A stretch of DNA of 46,828 bases, taken from contig JBGQCF010000013.1 of the NCBI GenBank assembly GCA_041495205.1, positions 1-46,828 on the forward strand. Reading direction: 5' to 3'. This DNA is from JAHFRG01 sp041495205. Its GTDB lineage: Bacteria > Pseudomonadota > Gammaproteobacteria > Burkholderiales > JAHFRG01. The translations under genes and the position numbers were made by a program. Positions 31,392-40,989 of this stretch are shown here, piece after piece. Positions within the stretch are counted from its first letter, which is position 1. Each line of letters starts with the position of its first letter. The notes beneath the pieces are model-generated. The model had not been told where the DNA came from. It ran no database searches and was given only the letters and a program-made list of their open reading frames with translations.

Positions 31392-32684
31392 TTACTCGCC
31401 GCTGCGCCTGCGCAGCACACCAGCTACCGTATGGAAAGAGCCGAAAACGACAATTCTATCATTTTCAGCCGCCAATTCACAGGCTTGATCATAGGCATCG
31501 CCCGGATTCGCAAAACCCGAAATCGCCGCTGGCGGCACACCCGCCCGCAACAACTCTTGCGCGACACCGGCAGCCGTAGCCCCGCGGCGCTCGCTGCTTA
31601 TGCTTGCTATGAGCCAGCTGTTCACCTGTGGTTTCAGAACCCGTGCCGCGCCGGCGATATCCTTGTCTTTGAGCATGCCGAACACAGCAAACGTGTTGCG
31701 GTAAAATCCCATGTTCGCCAGATTCACCGATAACGCCGCAGCCGCGTGCGGGTTGTGTGCCACATCCAGAATCACCGCGGGCCTGCCCGGCAGCACCTGG
31801 AAGCGCGCGGGCAAATCCACTTCGATAAGCCCGCGGCGGATTTCTCCCATCCCCACCGGAAATCTGTCTTTAAGCTCATCCAGCGCGGCTAGCGCGGCGC
31901 TGGCGTTTTGCAACTGGTACGCGCCGCGCAATGCGGGATAAGGCAGCGCGTGACGCTTGCCGCTGCGTCCCCAGTACAGCCACTGGTTTTTCTCCGCAAT
32001 AAATCCAAAATCCCGGTTGATGCGAATCAATCGTGCGCCGATACTCGTTGCATGCTTGGTGAGCGTTTCAGGGATATCCGCTTCAGCGCATACCGCAGGC
32101 TTGCCGGTGCGGAAAATGCCGGCTTTTTCGAAAGCGATTTGCTCCCTGGTATGGCCGAGATAATCCATATGGTCAAAATCCACGCTGGTCACCACTGCAC
32201 AGTCGGCATCGAACGCATTGACCGCATCGAGCCTGCCGCCCAGGCCCACTTCCAGAATCGCCACATCGAGCCCGGCTTCGATGAAGAGCAACATCGCCGC
32301 CAGCGTGCCGTATTCGAAATAGGTGAGCGGAATGCCATGGCGCGCCGCCTCGATTTTCTCGAACACCTGGACAAACGCCGCATCATCCACCGGCCTGCGG
32401 TTGACGCGCACCCGTTCGTTGTAGCTGAGCAGATGGGGCGAGGTGTAGCAGCCGACGCGATAGCCGGCAATGTTCAGAATGGCTTCCAGAAACGCGCAGG
32501 TGGAGCCTTTGCCGTTGGTTCCGCTTACCGTGATGATGGGAAATCCGGGTTCGAGCTTGAGCGTGTTCCTGACTTGCGTTACGCGATCCAGTCCAAGCGA
32601 GATCGCCCGCGGGTTCAGGCTTTCCAGATAGGCAAGCCAATCAGACAGGCTTTCCGGCTTGGCGTTGGGAATCTCAGGTTTCAC
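31392..32684 (-). CDS. folC: Bifunctional folylpolyglutamate/dihydrofolate synthase
   Basis: FolC adds glutamate to dihydropteroate and to tetrahydrofolates. The 430-residue protein has the ATP loop in VSGTNGKGSTCAFLE near residues 54-68. TSPHLLSYNERVRVN and the Lys-containing FEKAGIFRTGKPAVC of the Mur-ligase-like fold follow, and VILDVAHNPHAAAAL marks the C-terminal domain. Between accD and dedD in one minus-strand run; 52 bases after accD. Confidence 0.97.
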   Translation of the reverse strand: MKPEIPNAKPESLSDWLAYLESLNPRAISLGLDRVTQVRNTLKLEPGFPIITVSGTNGKGSTCAFLEAILNIAGYRVGCYTSPHLLSYNERVRVNRRPVDDAAFVQVFEKIEAARHGIPLTYFEYGTLAAMLLFIEAGLDVAILEVGLGGRLDAVNAFDADCAVVTSVDFDHMDYLGHTREQIAFEKAGIFRTGKPAVCAEADIPETLTKHATSIGARLIRINRDFGFIAEKNQWLYWGRSGKRHALPYPALRGAYQLQNASAALAALDELKDRFPVGMGEIRRGLIEVDLPARFQVLPGRPAVILDVAHNPHAAAALSVNLANMGFYRNTFAVFGMLKDKDIAGAARVLKPQVNSWLIASISSERRGATAAGVAQELLRAGVPPAAISGFANPGDAYDQACELAAENDRIVVFGSFHTVAGVLRRRSGE

Positions 32685-32736
32685 AAATGATTTGCGGCTG
32701 GAGATTTGGCGTTGGAAGCGTTCAAGCCGTCCGAAT

Positions 32737-33606
32737 TCAGGCGCTCACTGCAGGAAGCCGCATCAGCAGCGTGATCAGGTTGGCGAGTTTGTCGCGCATC
32801 TGCCTGCGGTCAACGATCATGTCAATTGCGCCGTGCTCGAGCAGGAATTCAGCACGCTGGAAACCCTCGGGCAACGTCTCGCGCACCGTCTGTTCGATGA
32901 CGCGCGGGCCGGCAAAACCGATCAGCGCTCCCGGTTCGGCGATAACCACATCGCCTAGCATGGCGAAGCTCGCGGAAACGCCGCCCATGGTGGGATCGGT
33001 CAGCACCGATATAAACGGCAGCTTGGCCGCGGATAACTGAGTGAGCGCCGCAGAAGTTTTCGCCATTTGCATGAGTGACAATAATCCTTCCTGCATGCGC
33101 GCGCCCCCGCTTGCAGTAAAACACACCAGCGGCAGGTTTTGATCGATGCATACCTGCACGCCACGCACAAAGCGCTCGCCTACCGCCGAACCCATCGAGC
33201 CGCCGAGAAATTTAAATTCAAACGCCGCGGCAATCAGCGGCACGGTCTTGACGCTGCCCTGCATCACCACCAACGCCTCTGTTTCTTCCGTTTCGGTTTG
33301 CGCCAGCTCCAGGCGTTCGCTGTAGCGCATGTCGTCTTTGAATTTCAAGGTATCCACGGACGCCACTTCGGCGCCGATCTCGTAGCGGCCTTCGCTGTCC
33401 AGAAAGGCGTCCAGGCGTGCTCTCGCCGAGAGGCGGTTATGATGGCCGCACTTCGGACATACATTAAGATTGTTTTCCAGCTCGCTGCGATAAAGCACCG
33501 CTTCGCACATCGGGCACTTGGTCCACAACCCTTCGGGGACGGTTTTCTTGGCCCCGGTTACGTTGCGCTTGATTTTCGGAGGCAGCAGTTTCTGAAGCCA
33601 ACTCAT
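32737..33606 (-). CDS. accD: Acetyl-CoA carboxylase carboxyltransferase subunit beta
   Basis: AccD with AccA transfers CO2 from carboxybiotin to acetyl-CoA, the first committed step of fatty-acid synthesis. The 289-residue protein begins MSWLQKLLPPKIKR. The zinc ribbon has CPMC near residues 32-35 and CPKC near 54-57. The crotonase-like core includes GGSMGSAVGERF, FTASGGARMQEGLLSLMQMAK and FAMLGDVVIAEPGALIGFAG. It lies 18 bases after trpA, in the trpA-accD-folC order common in Betaproteobacteria. Confidence 0.98.
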   Translation of the reverse strand: MSWLQKLLPPKIKRNVTGAKKTVPEGLWTKCPMCEAVLYRSELENNLNVCPKCGHHNRLSARARLDAFLDSEGRYEIGAEVASVDTLKFKDDMRYSERLELAQTETEETEALVVMQGSVKTVPLIAAAFEFKFLGGSMGSAVGERFVRGVQVCIDQNLPLVCFTASGGARMQEGLLSLMQMAKTSAALTQLSAAKLPFISVLTDPTMGGVSASFAMLGDVVIAEPGALIGFAGPRVIEQTVRETLPEGFQRAEFLLEHGAIDMIVDRRQMRDKLANLITLLMRLPAVSA

Positions 33607-33624
33607 CAGTCGTCCTATGCCCGC

Positions 33625-34425
33625 TTAGCGTTGATCAATTGCCTGGCGCAAGTCTTTGACCAGGGCGGAAACCCTGCTCAACACTTCCTGCTTGGGGGAA
33701 TTTTCAACTTCTTCCACAATCCGGCTTCCCACCACCACGGCATCGGCCAACTCCGCTACCGCTTTTGCCGTTTGCGCGTCACGAATGCCAAAGCCCACGC
33801 CCACCGGCAGTTTAGTGTGCGCGCGAATTTGCGGCAGTTTTTTCGCCACTTCGCTCAAATCCAGATGCTTGGCGCCGGTCACTCCCTTAAGCGAAACGTA
33901 ATACAGATATCCGCGGGATAGTTTAGCCACTTGCTCAATACGCGCTTCTGTGGTGGTGGGAGAAAGCAGAAAAATCGGATCAATATGATGGCGCTCCAGA
34001 TGTTTGACCAGCTCCACGCTTTCTTCCGGGGGATAATCCACCACCAGTACGCCGTCCACTCCGCTTGCTTGCGCCAGATCAGTGAATTTTTGATAACCCA
34101 GGGCCTCGATCGGATTCGCATAACCCATCAACACTACCGGGGTGTTTTGGTTGGATTTGCGGAACTCCGCCACCAACTCAAGTATCTGCTTCAAGCCGAT
34201 GCCGTATTTCAAAGCGCGTTCGGATGAGCGCTGGATGGTTGGTCCGTCCGCCATCGGATCGGAAAATGGCACGCCAAGCTCGATGATGTCCGCCCCGCCT
34301 TTGGCCAAGGCGTGCATTATTCCCACTGTCATTGACGGCTCCGGGTCGCCCGCCGTAATGAACGGGATCAGCGCTTTTTTACGCTGCTGCTGCAATTGGC
34401 TGAAGGTTGCGGCGATGCGCGACAT
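33625..34425 (-). CDS. trpA: Tryptophan synthase alpha chain
   Basis: TrpA cleaves indole-3-glycerol phosphate and passes indole to TrpB. The 266-residue TIM barrel shows IPFITAGDPEPS, the catalytic Glu in DIIELGVPFSDPMADGPTIQ, then DGVLVVDYPPEES (catalytic Asp) and GVGFGIRDAQT at the phosphate site. It lies 96 bases after trpB; that gap is filled by a G-rich inverted repeat. accD follows after 18 bases. Confidence 0.98.
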   Translation of the reverse strand: MSRIAATFSQLQQQRKKALIPFITAGDPEPSMTVGIMHALAKGGADIIELGVPFSDPMADGPTIQRSSERALKYGIGLKQILELVAEFRKSNQNTPVVLMGYANPIEALGYQKFTDLAQASGVDGVLVVDYPPEESVELVKHLERHHIDPIFLLSPTTTEARIEQVAKLSRGYLYYVSLKGVTGAKHLDLSEVAKKLPQIRAHTKLPVGVGFGIRDAQTAKAVAELADAVVVGSRIVEEVENSPKQEVLSRVSALVKDLRQAIDQR

Positions 34426-34436
34426 AGTAAATTCAG

Positions 34437-34517
34437 TGAGGGGTAAGGGGTAAGGTGTAAGGAGTGAGGGGCACGCCGGTTTAACTGGATTTTAACGCCT
34501 TACTCCTGTCTCCTTAC
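34437..34517 (-). repeat. G-rich inverted repeat between trpB and trpA
   Basis: The arms 34450-34469 (starting GTAAGG, ending GTGAGG) and 34498-34517 (CCTTACTCC...CTTAC) are inverse complements at about 16 of 20 positions. Runs such as GTGAGGGGTAAGGGGTAAGG lie just outside. It closely resembles 42066-42126 in the leu operon and is probably the same short repeat family. Confidence 0.6.
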
Positions 34518-34521
34518 GCAT

Positions 34522-35721
34522 TTAGAATTTGATACCGGAGAGGTTGGCTACAGTATTCATGTCCTTGTCGCCGCGCCCCGAGAGATTAACCAGGAGCAGT
34601 TTGTCTTTGCCCATTTTCGGCGCGATCTTTGCCGCATGAGCCAGAGCATGGGCGGATTCCAGCGCCGGGATGATGCCTTCGAGGTGGCACAGATCGTGGA
34701 AAGCTTTCAGCGCTTCGTCGTCTGTGACGCTCACGTATTCCGCGCGCCCGCTGTCCTTGAGCCAGGCGTGTTCGGGGCCGACCCCCGGGTAATCGAGCCC
34801 AGCGGAAATCGAGTGGGTTTCCAGAATCTGTCCGTTTTCATCCTGCATGAGATAACTACGGCTGCCGTGCAACACGCCGGGTTTGCCCGCGCACAGCGGT
34901 GCGGCGTGCTTGCCTGTCGCAATACCCATGCCCCCGGCTTCCACACCGATGAGCCGCATATTCTGGTCTTCGATATAGGGATAGAACAGTCCCATGGCGT
35001 TGGAACCGCCGCCGACGCAGGCGATCAGCGCGTCCGGCTGGCGCCCAAACATCTCCTGCATCTGGGTTTTCGCTTCGCGCCCGATAATGGACTGGAAATC
35101 CCGCACCATCATCGGATAAGGATGCGGCCCCGCCACGGTACCGATGATGTAAAAGGTATTTTCAACATGGGTCACCCAGTCACGCATCGCTTCATTGAGC
35201 GCGTCCTTAAGAGTTTTCGAACCCGACTCCACCGGCACCACGCTGGCGCCCAAAAGCTTCATGCGGTAGACGTTAGTGGTCTGGCGCTTGATGTCTTCCG
35301 AGCCCATGTACACCACGCATTCCATGCCGTAACGCGCCGCCACGGTGGCTGTTGCCACCCCGTGCATGCCAGCGCCGGTCTCCGCGATCACCCGGGGTTT
35401 GCCCATGCGGCGCGCCAGCAGAGCCTGCCCCACGGTGTTGTTGATCTTGTGCGCGCCAGTGTGGTTGAGGTCCTCGCGTTTTAACAGGATCTGCGCGCCG
35501 CCAAGCTCGTGTGACCAGCGTTTGGCGTGGTAAATCGGGCTCGGTCGCCCGACATAATGCTTGAGCTCGTACGTGAATTCGGCCTGAAATTCCGGGTCGT
35601 TGCGGTAATGCTGATAAGCTTGGCGCAACTCATCCAGCGCATGGATCAGCGTTTCGGCAACAAATACGCCGCCGTATTTGCCGAAATGGCCATGCTCGTC
35701 GGGAAGGTCATACATTTTCAT
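34522..35721 (-). CDS. trpB: Tryptophan synthase beta chain
   Basis: TrpB condenses indole and serine using PLP. The 399-residue protein opens MKMYDLPDEHGHFGKYGGVFV. The cofactor Lys lies in HTGAHKINNTVGQA, and the PLP phosphate loop is CVGGGSNAMGLF. The start may be ATG 35721 or ATG 35715. Its 5' end overlaps the trpF 3' end by 14 bases in another frame, which suggests coupled translation. Confidence 0.98.
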   Translation of the reverse strand: MKMYDLPDEHGHFGKYGGVFVAETLIHALDELRQAYQHYRNDPEFQAEFTYELKHYVGRPSPIYHAKRWSHELGGAQILLKREDLNHTGAHKINNTVGQALLARRMGKPRVIAETGAGMHGVATATVAARYGMECVVYMGSEDIKRQTTNVYRMKLLGASVVPVESGSKTLKDALNEAMRDWVTHVENTFYIIGTVAGPHPYPMMVRDFQSIIGREAKTQMQEMFGRQPDALIACVGGGSNAMGLFYPYIEDQNMRLIGVEAGGMGIATGKHAAPLCAGKPGVLHGSRSYLMQDENGQILETHSISAGLDYPGVGPEHAWLKDSGRAEYVSVTDDEALKAFHDLCHLEGIIPALESAHALAHAAKIAPKMGKDKLLLVNLSGRGDKDMNTVANLSGIKF

Positions 35722-36331
35722 TGCGTGTCTCTTTTATAAATGCGGCGATTTTCGCCGCGTCCTTGATTCCTTTTGCCGACTCTACGCCGCTCGAAACATC
35801 CACCGCCCAGGGCCGCACCTGCCTGATCGCGCGCGCCACGTTCGCAGCATTCAGCCCGCCGGAAAGAATAATCGGCAAAGGCAGATTGCCTGGAATCAAG
35901 CTCCAATCGAAGGCCTCGCCGGTGCCGCCGTAAGCGCTTTCGCTGTGTGCATCCAGCAACAGCCCTTTTGCATCGTGATAGCGGAATGCGTATTGTAGCA
36001 AATCCATGCCCTTCCTGACTCGCACTGCCTTGATATAGGGCAGGCCGAACCGGGCACAGAACTGCGGTGTTTCGTCACCGTGAAACTGCAATAAATCAAG
36101 ACGCAGCGCGCCAAGAATCAAATGCACCTGTTGTTCTACAGGATTGACGAATACACCCACACGCGTGACAAAAGGCGGCAACACTCCAATTACTTTATTT
36201 GCCTGATCCACAGAAACAAAGCGCGGGCTGTCTTCATAAAACATGAGTCCGACGGCATGCGCGCCAAGCTCTGCTGCCGTCACAGCGTCCTGCCCGCGCG
36301 TTATACCGCAGATTTTGATCCGGGTCGCCAT
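35708..36331 (-). CDS. trpF: Phosphoribosylanthranilate isomerase
   Basis: TrpF carries out the Amadori rearrangement of phosphoribosylanthranilate in tryptophan synthesis. The 207-residue TIM barrel begins MATRIKICGITRGQDA with the catalytic Cys in KICGIT. LDLLQFHGDET, the catalytic Asp in LLLDAHSE, and ILSGGLNAANV at the phosphate site are present. It is a separate gene, not fused to trpC. It starts 14 bases after truA ends and overlaps trpB. Confidence 0.97.
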   Translation of the reverse strand: MATRIKICGITRGQDAVTAAELGAHAVGLMFYEDSPRFVSVDQANKVIGVLPPFVTRVGVFVNPVEQQVHLILGALRLDLLQFHGDETPQFCARFGLPYIKAVRVRKGMDLLQYAFRYHDAKGLLLDAHSESAYGGTGEAFDWSLIPGNLPLPIILSGGLNAANVARAIRQVRPWAVDVSSGVESAKGIKDAAKIAAFIKETRNENV

Positions 36332-36345
36332 GAAGATTGCCGGGT

Positions 36346-37131
36346 TTACGGAAAAAGCAGCATGGTACGATTAAAATCCGCTATGCGCCACTTCGCGTCG
36401 TAGCGCACGCCTGACAAATAAAGGCCTGCAGCGCTGAAAGTGGGCGCCGCCCGGCTTCTGTCCTTGCTTTGCAAAACCTCGCCTAGCCATTGCGCAGTGC
36501 ATCTGCCACTGCCCACGTACACCAAGCCACCGACGATGTTGCGCACCATGTGATGCAGGAAAGCGTCAGCGCAGAATTCAAACACGATCAAATCCTGCTG
36601 GCGTGTTATTTCTAACCTGCGCAATTCCTTCACCGGCGTGCGCGCGCGGCACTCCGCGGCACGGAAGGCGCTGAAATCGTGTTTACCGAGCAATAGCTTT
36701 GCGGCAGCGCGCAGCGCCTCTACATTGAGCGGCTGATGAAACCAGCCGACTTGGCCTTGATAAAGCGCGGGGCGTACCGCGGTATTCAACAGCAGGTAGT
36801 GATAGCAGCGCTCAATGGCACAATAACGCGCGTGAAAGTCCTCCGCCACCATCTGCGCCCAAAGCACGGCAACATCCGGTGACAGCAGCGCGTTCACGCC
36901 CCGTATCCAAGCGGATGCCGGGCGTTCAGCGCGGCTATCAAAATGCGCGACTTGCGCCAGCGCATGGACACCGGTATCAGTGCGCCCCGCCGCAGTGAGC
37001 GTTACTTTTTCCCCGGCGATTTGCGCCAGCGCGGCCTCCACCACGTCTTGCACCGCGCAGCGGCTGGCCTGGCTTTGCCAGCCGCAAAAAGCGGCGCCGT
37101 TGTATTCAAGCCCAAGCGCAATTCTCGCCAT
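36346..37131 (-). CDS. truA: tRNA pseudouridine(38-40) synthase
   Basis: TruA makes pseudouridine at positions 38-40 of tRNA anticodon arms. The 261-residue protein has GLEYNGAAFCGWQSQ near the start, and the catalytic Asp in TAAGRTDTGVHALAQV (about residue 52). RCYHYLLLN and FHQPLNVEALRAAAKLL are conserved blocks, and MVRNIVGGLVYVGSG marks the C-terminal half. It lies between fimV and trpF, as is typical of Betaproteobacteria. Confidence 0.97.
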   Translation of the reverse strand: MARIALGLEYNGAAFCGWQSQASRCAVQDVVEAALAQIAGEKVTLTAAGRTDTGVHALAQVAHFDSRAERPASAWIRGVNALLSPDVAVLWAQMVAEDFHARYCAIERCYHYLLLNTAVRPALYQGQVGWFHQPLNVEALRAAAKLLLGKHDFSAFRAAECRARTPVKELRRLEITRQQDLIVFEFCADAFLHHMVRNIVGGLVYVGSGRCTAQWLGEVLQSKDRSRAAPTFSAAGLYLSGVRYDAKWRIADFNRTMLLFP

Positions 37132-37287
37132 CTAATCCAGCCGCCTCTCCAGGGATGAATCAGGGTGAGCCCCGGCGCTGCAATCGCCATCGCCAGTCAC
37201 ATTAGTACCCTCGTTGCCGGATGCGGATGCATGGCGGAATGATATTTGCGAGGGCTTAAAAAAGAGGTATTGCTGAACAGCGCAGGA

Positions 37288-39858
37288 TCAGATCATTGCA
37301 AGCAGGCCTTTGGCTTGTTCTTGCTGCTTCGCATCGCCTTCCCGAATCACTTCCTGCAGAATTTCGCGGGCGCCTTCCTTGTCGCCCATTTCCTGATAAG
37401 CCTTGGCAAGATCGAACTTGGTTTGCACTTCGTACCAGTGCTGATCTCTGGCTGGTTCGTCCGCGACCGCACCGGTCGGCTCATCGAGTGTTAGGCTGAT
37501 TCCGGAAAGATCGATTTGAATCGCTTCAGCTTGCGGAGGCGACGATGGGGTCGCAGCGGGCCTTGAGGGCTCGAAATCGAAGCTGATCATCTCCAGCGGG
37601 GCTTCATCCGCAGCCGGCACTGCTGCAAGTCCGCCCGCGGTGGGAAGCGGCCCCACGTCGAAATCCAGGCCGGCAGCGTCGGGCTTCCCGCTTTCCAACG
37701 GCAAATCCGCAGCTAATTTCGCCGGCTCGAAAGAAGGTACTTCAAAACCGAAGCTGGTGAACGGTTTCTCTGCGGCAGGCGCATTGCTCTCCATGCCGAT
37801 ATCGGTTTCAAGTTTATCACCGGAAGTAACCGGAAGAGCGATGTTGTAATCCATCTCCGGCGGTTGTGGCGGAACGCTCTCCCTTGGCGACAGAGTGGCC
37901 GCAGATTTTGCCGACTCGTACCTCGGATTGTCCGGGTCGAGCACGTAGCCTAATTGCGCAACTCTGTCCCAGATTGGGCCGGGCTTGCCACCGGTTGCGG
38001 CATAAAGCTCATTGGCAAGCACTCCAAATGCTGCCATGTTCTTACGCGCGGCATAGATTTCTAGGAGCTTTAAGCGGATTTGCTGGCGCGTAGGGTCTTT
38101 GCTCAGCGCTTCCCTGAGGATTTCCTCGGCTTGCGTGTCGCGCCCGTACGCAATGTAAACCTCGGCTTCAGCGACCGGGTCCACTTCATCAGTTTTGACC
38201 GGGCCGCTGATCTTGCCCGAGAAATCGCTCATCACCGAGCTGTCGCCGGTGTTGACCACCACGCCGGCCTCGCTGTTACCGAAGACTGTGCTAGCCTTCA
38301 GGCCATCGGCATTGATAACGCTGTCTTCAAAACGCGTTAAAGATTTTTTTTTTCTCACGGCTATATAGCCGAGTCCGAGTAGCAAGATTACTACACCTGC
38401 CCCGCCCCCTAAATACAGGGGATTATCGAGTATGTCATCCAGCAAGGACGTCTCGGGCGGAGATGGTTGGGCTTTGGTTTTGTCAGCGGGTTTGGGTGCC
38501 TCTGCGGGCTTTGCAGCTGCAACCGTAGCCGGTTTTTCCTCAGGTTTCTTAGCGGCGGCTGGTTTGCTTTCTGGCGCTTTGGCCTCCGCAGGCGCAGGCT
38601 TAGGGACGGGAGCGGGAGCAGGCTGTATCACCGCGGGCGGGGGCGCCTTGGCGGCTCCCGCCTGTTTTTGCAACTCAGCTAGATTCTGGCTCTTGATTTC
38701 CAAAAGCCGCTGCATGTCCTTGATGTTCTTTTCGAGAAGCGCTATGCGTTCGTTTGACTCCTTGACCGCCTTATCTTTGGCTATGGCTTCTTCTTCAAGG
38801 CTGCGGATGCGGTCCTGCAACGCTTTGTTGCCCATGCCGCCGGGTGTGCCGGCAGGAGACTCTCCCTTGGAAAGTTTTAACACTTCCTTGCCCGGCTCTT
38901 TGGGTGCGGCCTGATCTTCAACCTTGGTGGTAATTTTGCCGGTCGCGCTTTGTTTGGCTATTTCAGTGGGGGCGGCCTGGCCCGCAGCTTCGGCAAGCTT
39001 TTGCCGGTAAGCGTTCCAGTCGCGCGCCTGAACCCTGACTTCTTTTATGGCCTGGTTCGGTTCTACGGTGCCCAGTTCGCTGCTTTCAGGAACACGCAGG
39101 ATGGGTCCGGTTTTCATGCGGTTCATATTGTTGCCCATGAACGCGCTTTTGTTGGAACGGAACAAGCCAACCAGCATCTGTTCAAGGGTATAGTCGGAAG
39201 GCTTGACGCTTTCGGCGATTTTGCGCAGCGTATCACCGCGTTTTACCGGACCGTAGGTTTTTTGCTCTTCGGGTGTGGGTGCGGCCGCCGCTGTTGCTTC
39301 AGGTGCCTCTGCTTGAGGTACCTCGGGCATTGCCTCGGCGCCGATTTTCTCATCCGGGGGGACACCCAAAAGCTCGGGCTTGGCTTCCTCCGCCGGAGCA
39401 GGAAGCGGTTTCGCTTCGGAAACCACCGCAACCGGTGCCAGCGTCTCGGTGGGCGTGAAACCGGGTGGATCAAGCAGCACCGTGTATTCTTTTACCAGGC
39501 GACCCGAAGCCCAATTAAGTTCAATCAGAAAATCCAGAAAAGCCTCGTTGACCGGCTGCAGGGTTTTGAGCTTCAGATAGGGCTGCCCATCGGGTTTTTT
39601 CTCAACGCTGAATTTGACGCCGGACAGCGCGGAAATATATTGGATATTAGCCTGCTTGAAAGTATCCGGAGCGGCAAGTTTTGCCGCCAGCGTATCCAGC
39701 TCCCCCTTTTGCACCCCCAAGAGGTCGATCTCCAAGGCAAGCGGCTGGCCCAGACTGGAATTTACCGTAAGCTTGCCCAGCCCAGCGGCATGCGCAGCCC
39801 ACGGCAATACAAATAATGTGCCGGCGACTAACCAAGCTAAAAGCCTAGATTTGTGCAC
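37288..39858 (-). CDS. fimV: FimV-type pilus assembly / polar hub protein
   Basis: An 856-residue inner-membrane protein. The parts are: a signal peptide (MHKSRLLAWLVAGTLFVLP); the FimV N-terminal beta domain (about 25-145, with LGKLTVNSSLGQPLALEIDL); a LysM peptidoglycan-binding segment (about 200-260, YGPVKRGDTLRKIAES); a coiled coil (about 345-400); a Pro/Ala/Lys linker; one membrane helix (about 480-500, GVVILLLGLGYIAV); and a cytoplasmic TPR part with the conserved FimV tail (KFDLAKAYQEMGDKEGAREIL). In Pseudomonas FimV supports type IV pilus assembly and polar signalling. The start is GTG 39858 with AGGGTGGG upstream. Pilus genes are not in the window, so the exact role is inferred. Confidence 0.92.
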   Translation of the reverse strand: MHKSRLLAWLVAGTLFVLPWAAHAAGLGKLTVNSSLGQPLALEIDLLGVQKGELDTLAAKLAAPDTFKQANIQYISALSGVKFSVEKKPDGQPYLKLKTLQPVNEAFLDFLIELNWASGRLVKEYTVLLDPPGFTPTETLAPVAVVSEAKPLPAPAEEAKPELLGVPPDEKIGAEAMPEVPQAEAPEATAAAAPTPEEQKTYGPVKRGDTLRKIAESVKPSDYTLEQMLVGLFRSNKSAFMGNNMNRMKTGPILRVPESSELGTVEPNQAIKEVRVQARDWNAYRQKLAEAAGQAAPTEIAKQSATGKITTKVEDQAAPKEPGKEVLKLSKGESPAGTPGGMGNKALQDRIRSLEEEAIAKDKAVKESNERIALLEKNIKDMQRLLEIKSQNLAELQKQAGAAKAPPPAVIQPAPAPVPKPAPAEAKAPESKPAAAKKPEEKPATVAAAKPAEAPKPADKTKAQPSPPETSLLDDILDNPLYLGGGAGVVILLLGLGYIAVRKKKSLTRFEDSVINADGLKASTVFGNSEAGVVVNTGDSSVMSDFSGKISGPVKTDEVDPVAEAEVYIAYGRDTQAEEILREALSKDPTRQQIRLKLLEIYAARKNMAAFGVLANELYAATGGKPGPIWDRVAQLGYVLDPDNPRYESAKSAATLSPRESVPPQPPEMDYNIALPVTSGDKLETDIGMESNAPAAEKPFTSFGFEVPSFEPAKLAADLPLESGKPDAAGLDFDVGPLPTAGGLAAVPAADEAPLEMISFDFEPSRPAATPSSPPQAEAIQIDLSGISLTLDEPTGAVADEPARDQHWYEVQTKFDLAKAYQEMGDKEGAREILQEVIREGDAKQQEQAKGLLAMI

Positions 39859-39907
39859 AAACCCACCCTGTGGTTTTGATTGGGGTAATTAAATTAACAT
39901 CATGTAG

Positions 39908-40969
39908 TTAGAGTTGCAAGCTCAACTTGCCTCTTATCATTATGGCTGGATCCAGATATTTTTCAACCAAAATTTCAGCAATCTGGATGCTATTCAAGGC
40001 TGCGCCCTTGCGCACATTGTCTGATACCACCCACAAATCGAGGCCCTGGGGGTGTGAAATATCCTCGCGGATGCGCCCCACATAGACCGCATCCCGGCCT
40101 GCCGCTTCCGCCGGGGTAGGATAGCCGCCGGGCTTGTGCTCGTCCATGACCACCACGCCAGGCGCTTTTTTAAGCAAGGCGGTAGCGGCTTGTGCGGAGA
40201 TTTTCTTGCGGGTTTCGATATGTACCGCCTCGGAATGGCCATAGAACACCGGCACCCGTACCGTGGTGGGGTTAATTCGGATCGAGTCGTCGCCCATGAT
40301 TTTGCGGGTCTCCCACACCAGTTTCATTTCTTCTTTTGTATAGCCGTTATCCTGGAACTCGTCAATCTGCGGCAGCACGTTGAACGCAATCTGCTTGGGA
40401 TAGACTTCGCTCACAATGTCTTTGTGGTTAAACAGCGCACGGGTTTGCTCCGCCAGCTCCTCAATCGCTTCCTTGCCGGTGCCCGATACCGCCTGATAGG
40501 TGGCGATGTTGATGCGCTCTATGCCCACCGCGTCATAAATGGGTTTCAGCGCCACCACCATCTGGATGGTAGAGCAATTGGGATTGGCGATAATGCCGCG
40601 GTTTTTGTATTGGGCAATGGCGTGGGGATTCACTTCCGGCACCACCAGGGGAATATCCTTTTCGTAGCGGAACTGCGCGGTGTTGTCTATCACCACGCAA
40701 CCCGCAGCCGCGGCTTTCGGTGCGTATTCCGCTGAAACACTGCTGCCAGCCGAAAACAGCCCGATTTGCGCTTTCGAAAAATCGAAATCGGAAACATCTT
40801 CGACCTCCACATCACGGCCCCTGAATTTCACCGTGGTGCCGGCTGAACGCGAGGAAGCCAGCGGGTAAATTTTACCCACCGGGAAATCGCGCTCTTCCAG
40901 AATGGAGATCATCGCCTCGCCTACCACTCCGGTCGCGCCCAACACACAAACATCGTATTTTTTACTCAT
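39908..40969 (-). CDS. asd: Aspartate-semialdehyde dehydrogenase
   Basis: Asd reduces aspartyl phosphate to aspartate semialdehyde, feeding lysine, threonine and methionine synthesis (and so dapB and metZ in this window). The 353-residue protein has the NADP loop GATGVVGEAM (about 10-19), the catalytic Cys in ANPNCSTIQM near residue 130, and the catalytic His in RVPVFYGHSEAVH. QAVSGTGKEAIEEL is a further family block. The C-terminus runs a little past the usual LVEKYL end. It follows leuB by 20 bases. Confidence 0.97.
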   Translation of the reverse strand: MSKKYDVCVLGATGVVGEAMISILEERDFPVGKIYPLASSRSAGTTVKFRGRDVEVEDVSDFDFSKAQIGLFSAGSSVSAEYAPKAAAAGCVVIDNTAQFRYEKDIPLVVPEVNPHAIAQYKNRGIIANPNCSTIQMVVALKPIYDAVGIERINIATYQAVSGTGKEAIEELAEQTRALFNHKDIVSEVYPKQIAFNVLPQIDEFQDNGYTKEEMKLVWETRKIMGDDSIRINPTTVRVPVFYGHSEAVHIETRKKISAQAATALLKKAPGVVVMDEHKPGGYPTPAEAAGRDAVYVGRIREDISHPQGLDLWVVSDNVRKGAALNSIQIAEILVEKYLDPAIMIRGKLSLQL

Positions 40970-40989
40970 TCACTCACTCTCGATTAACC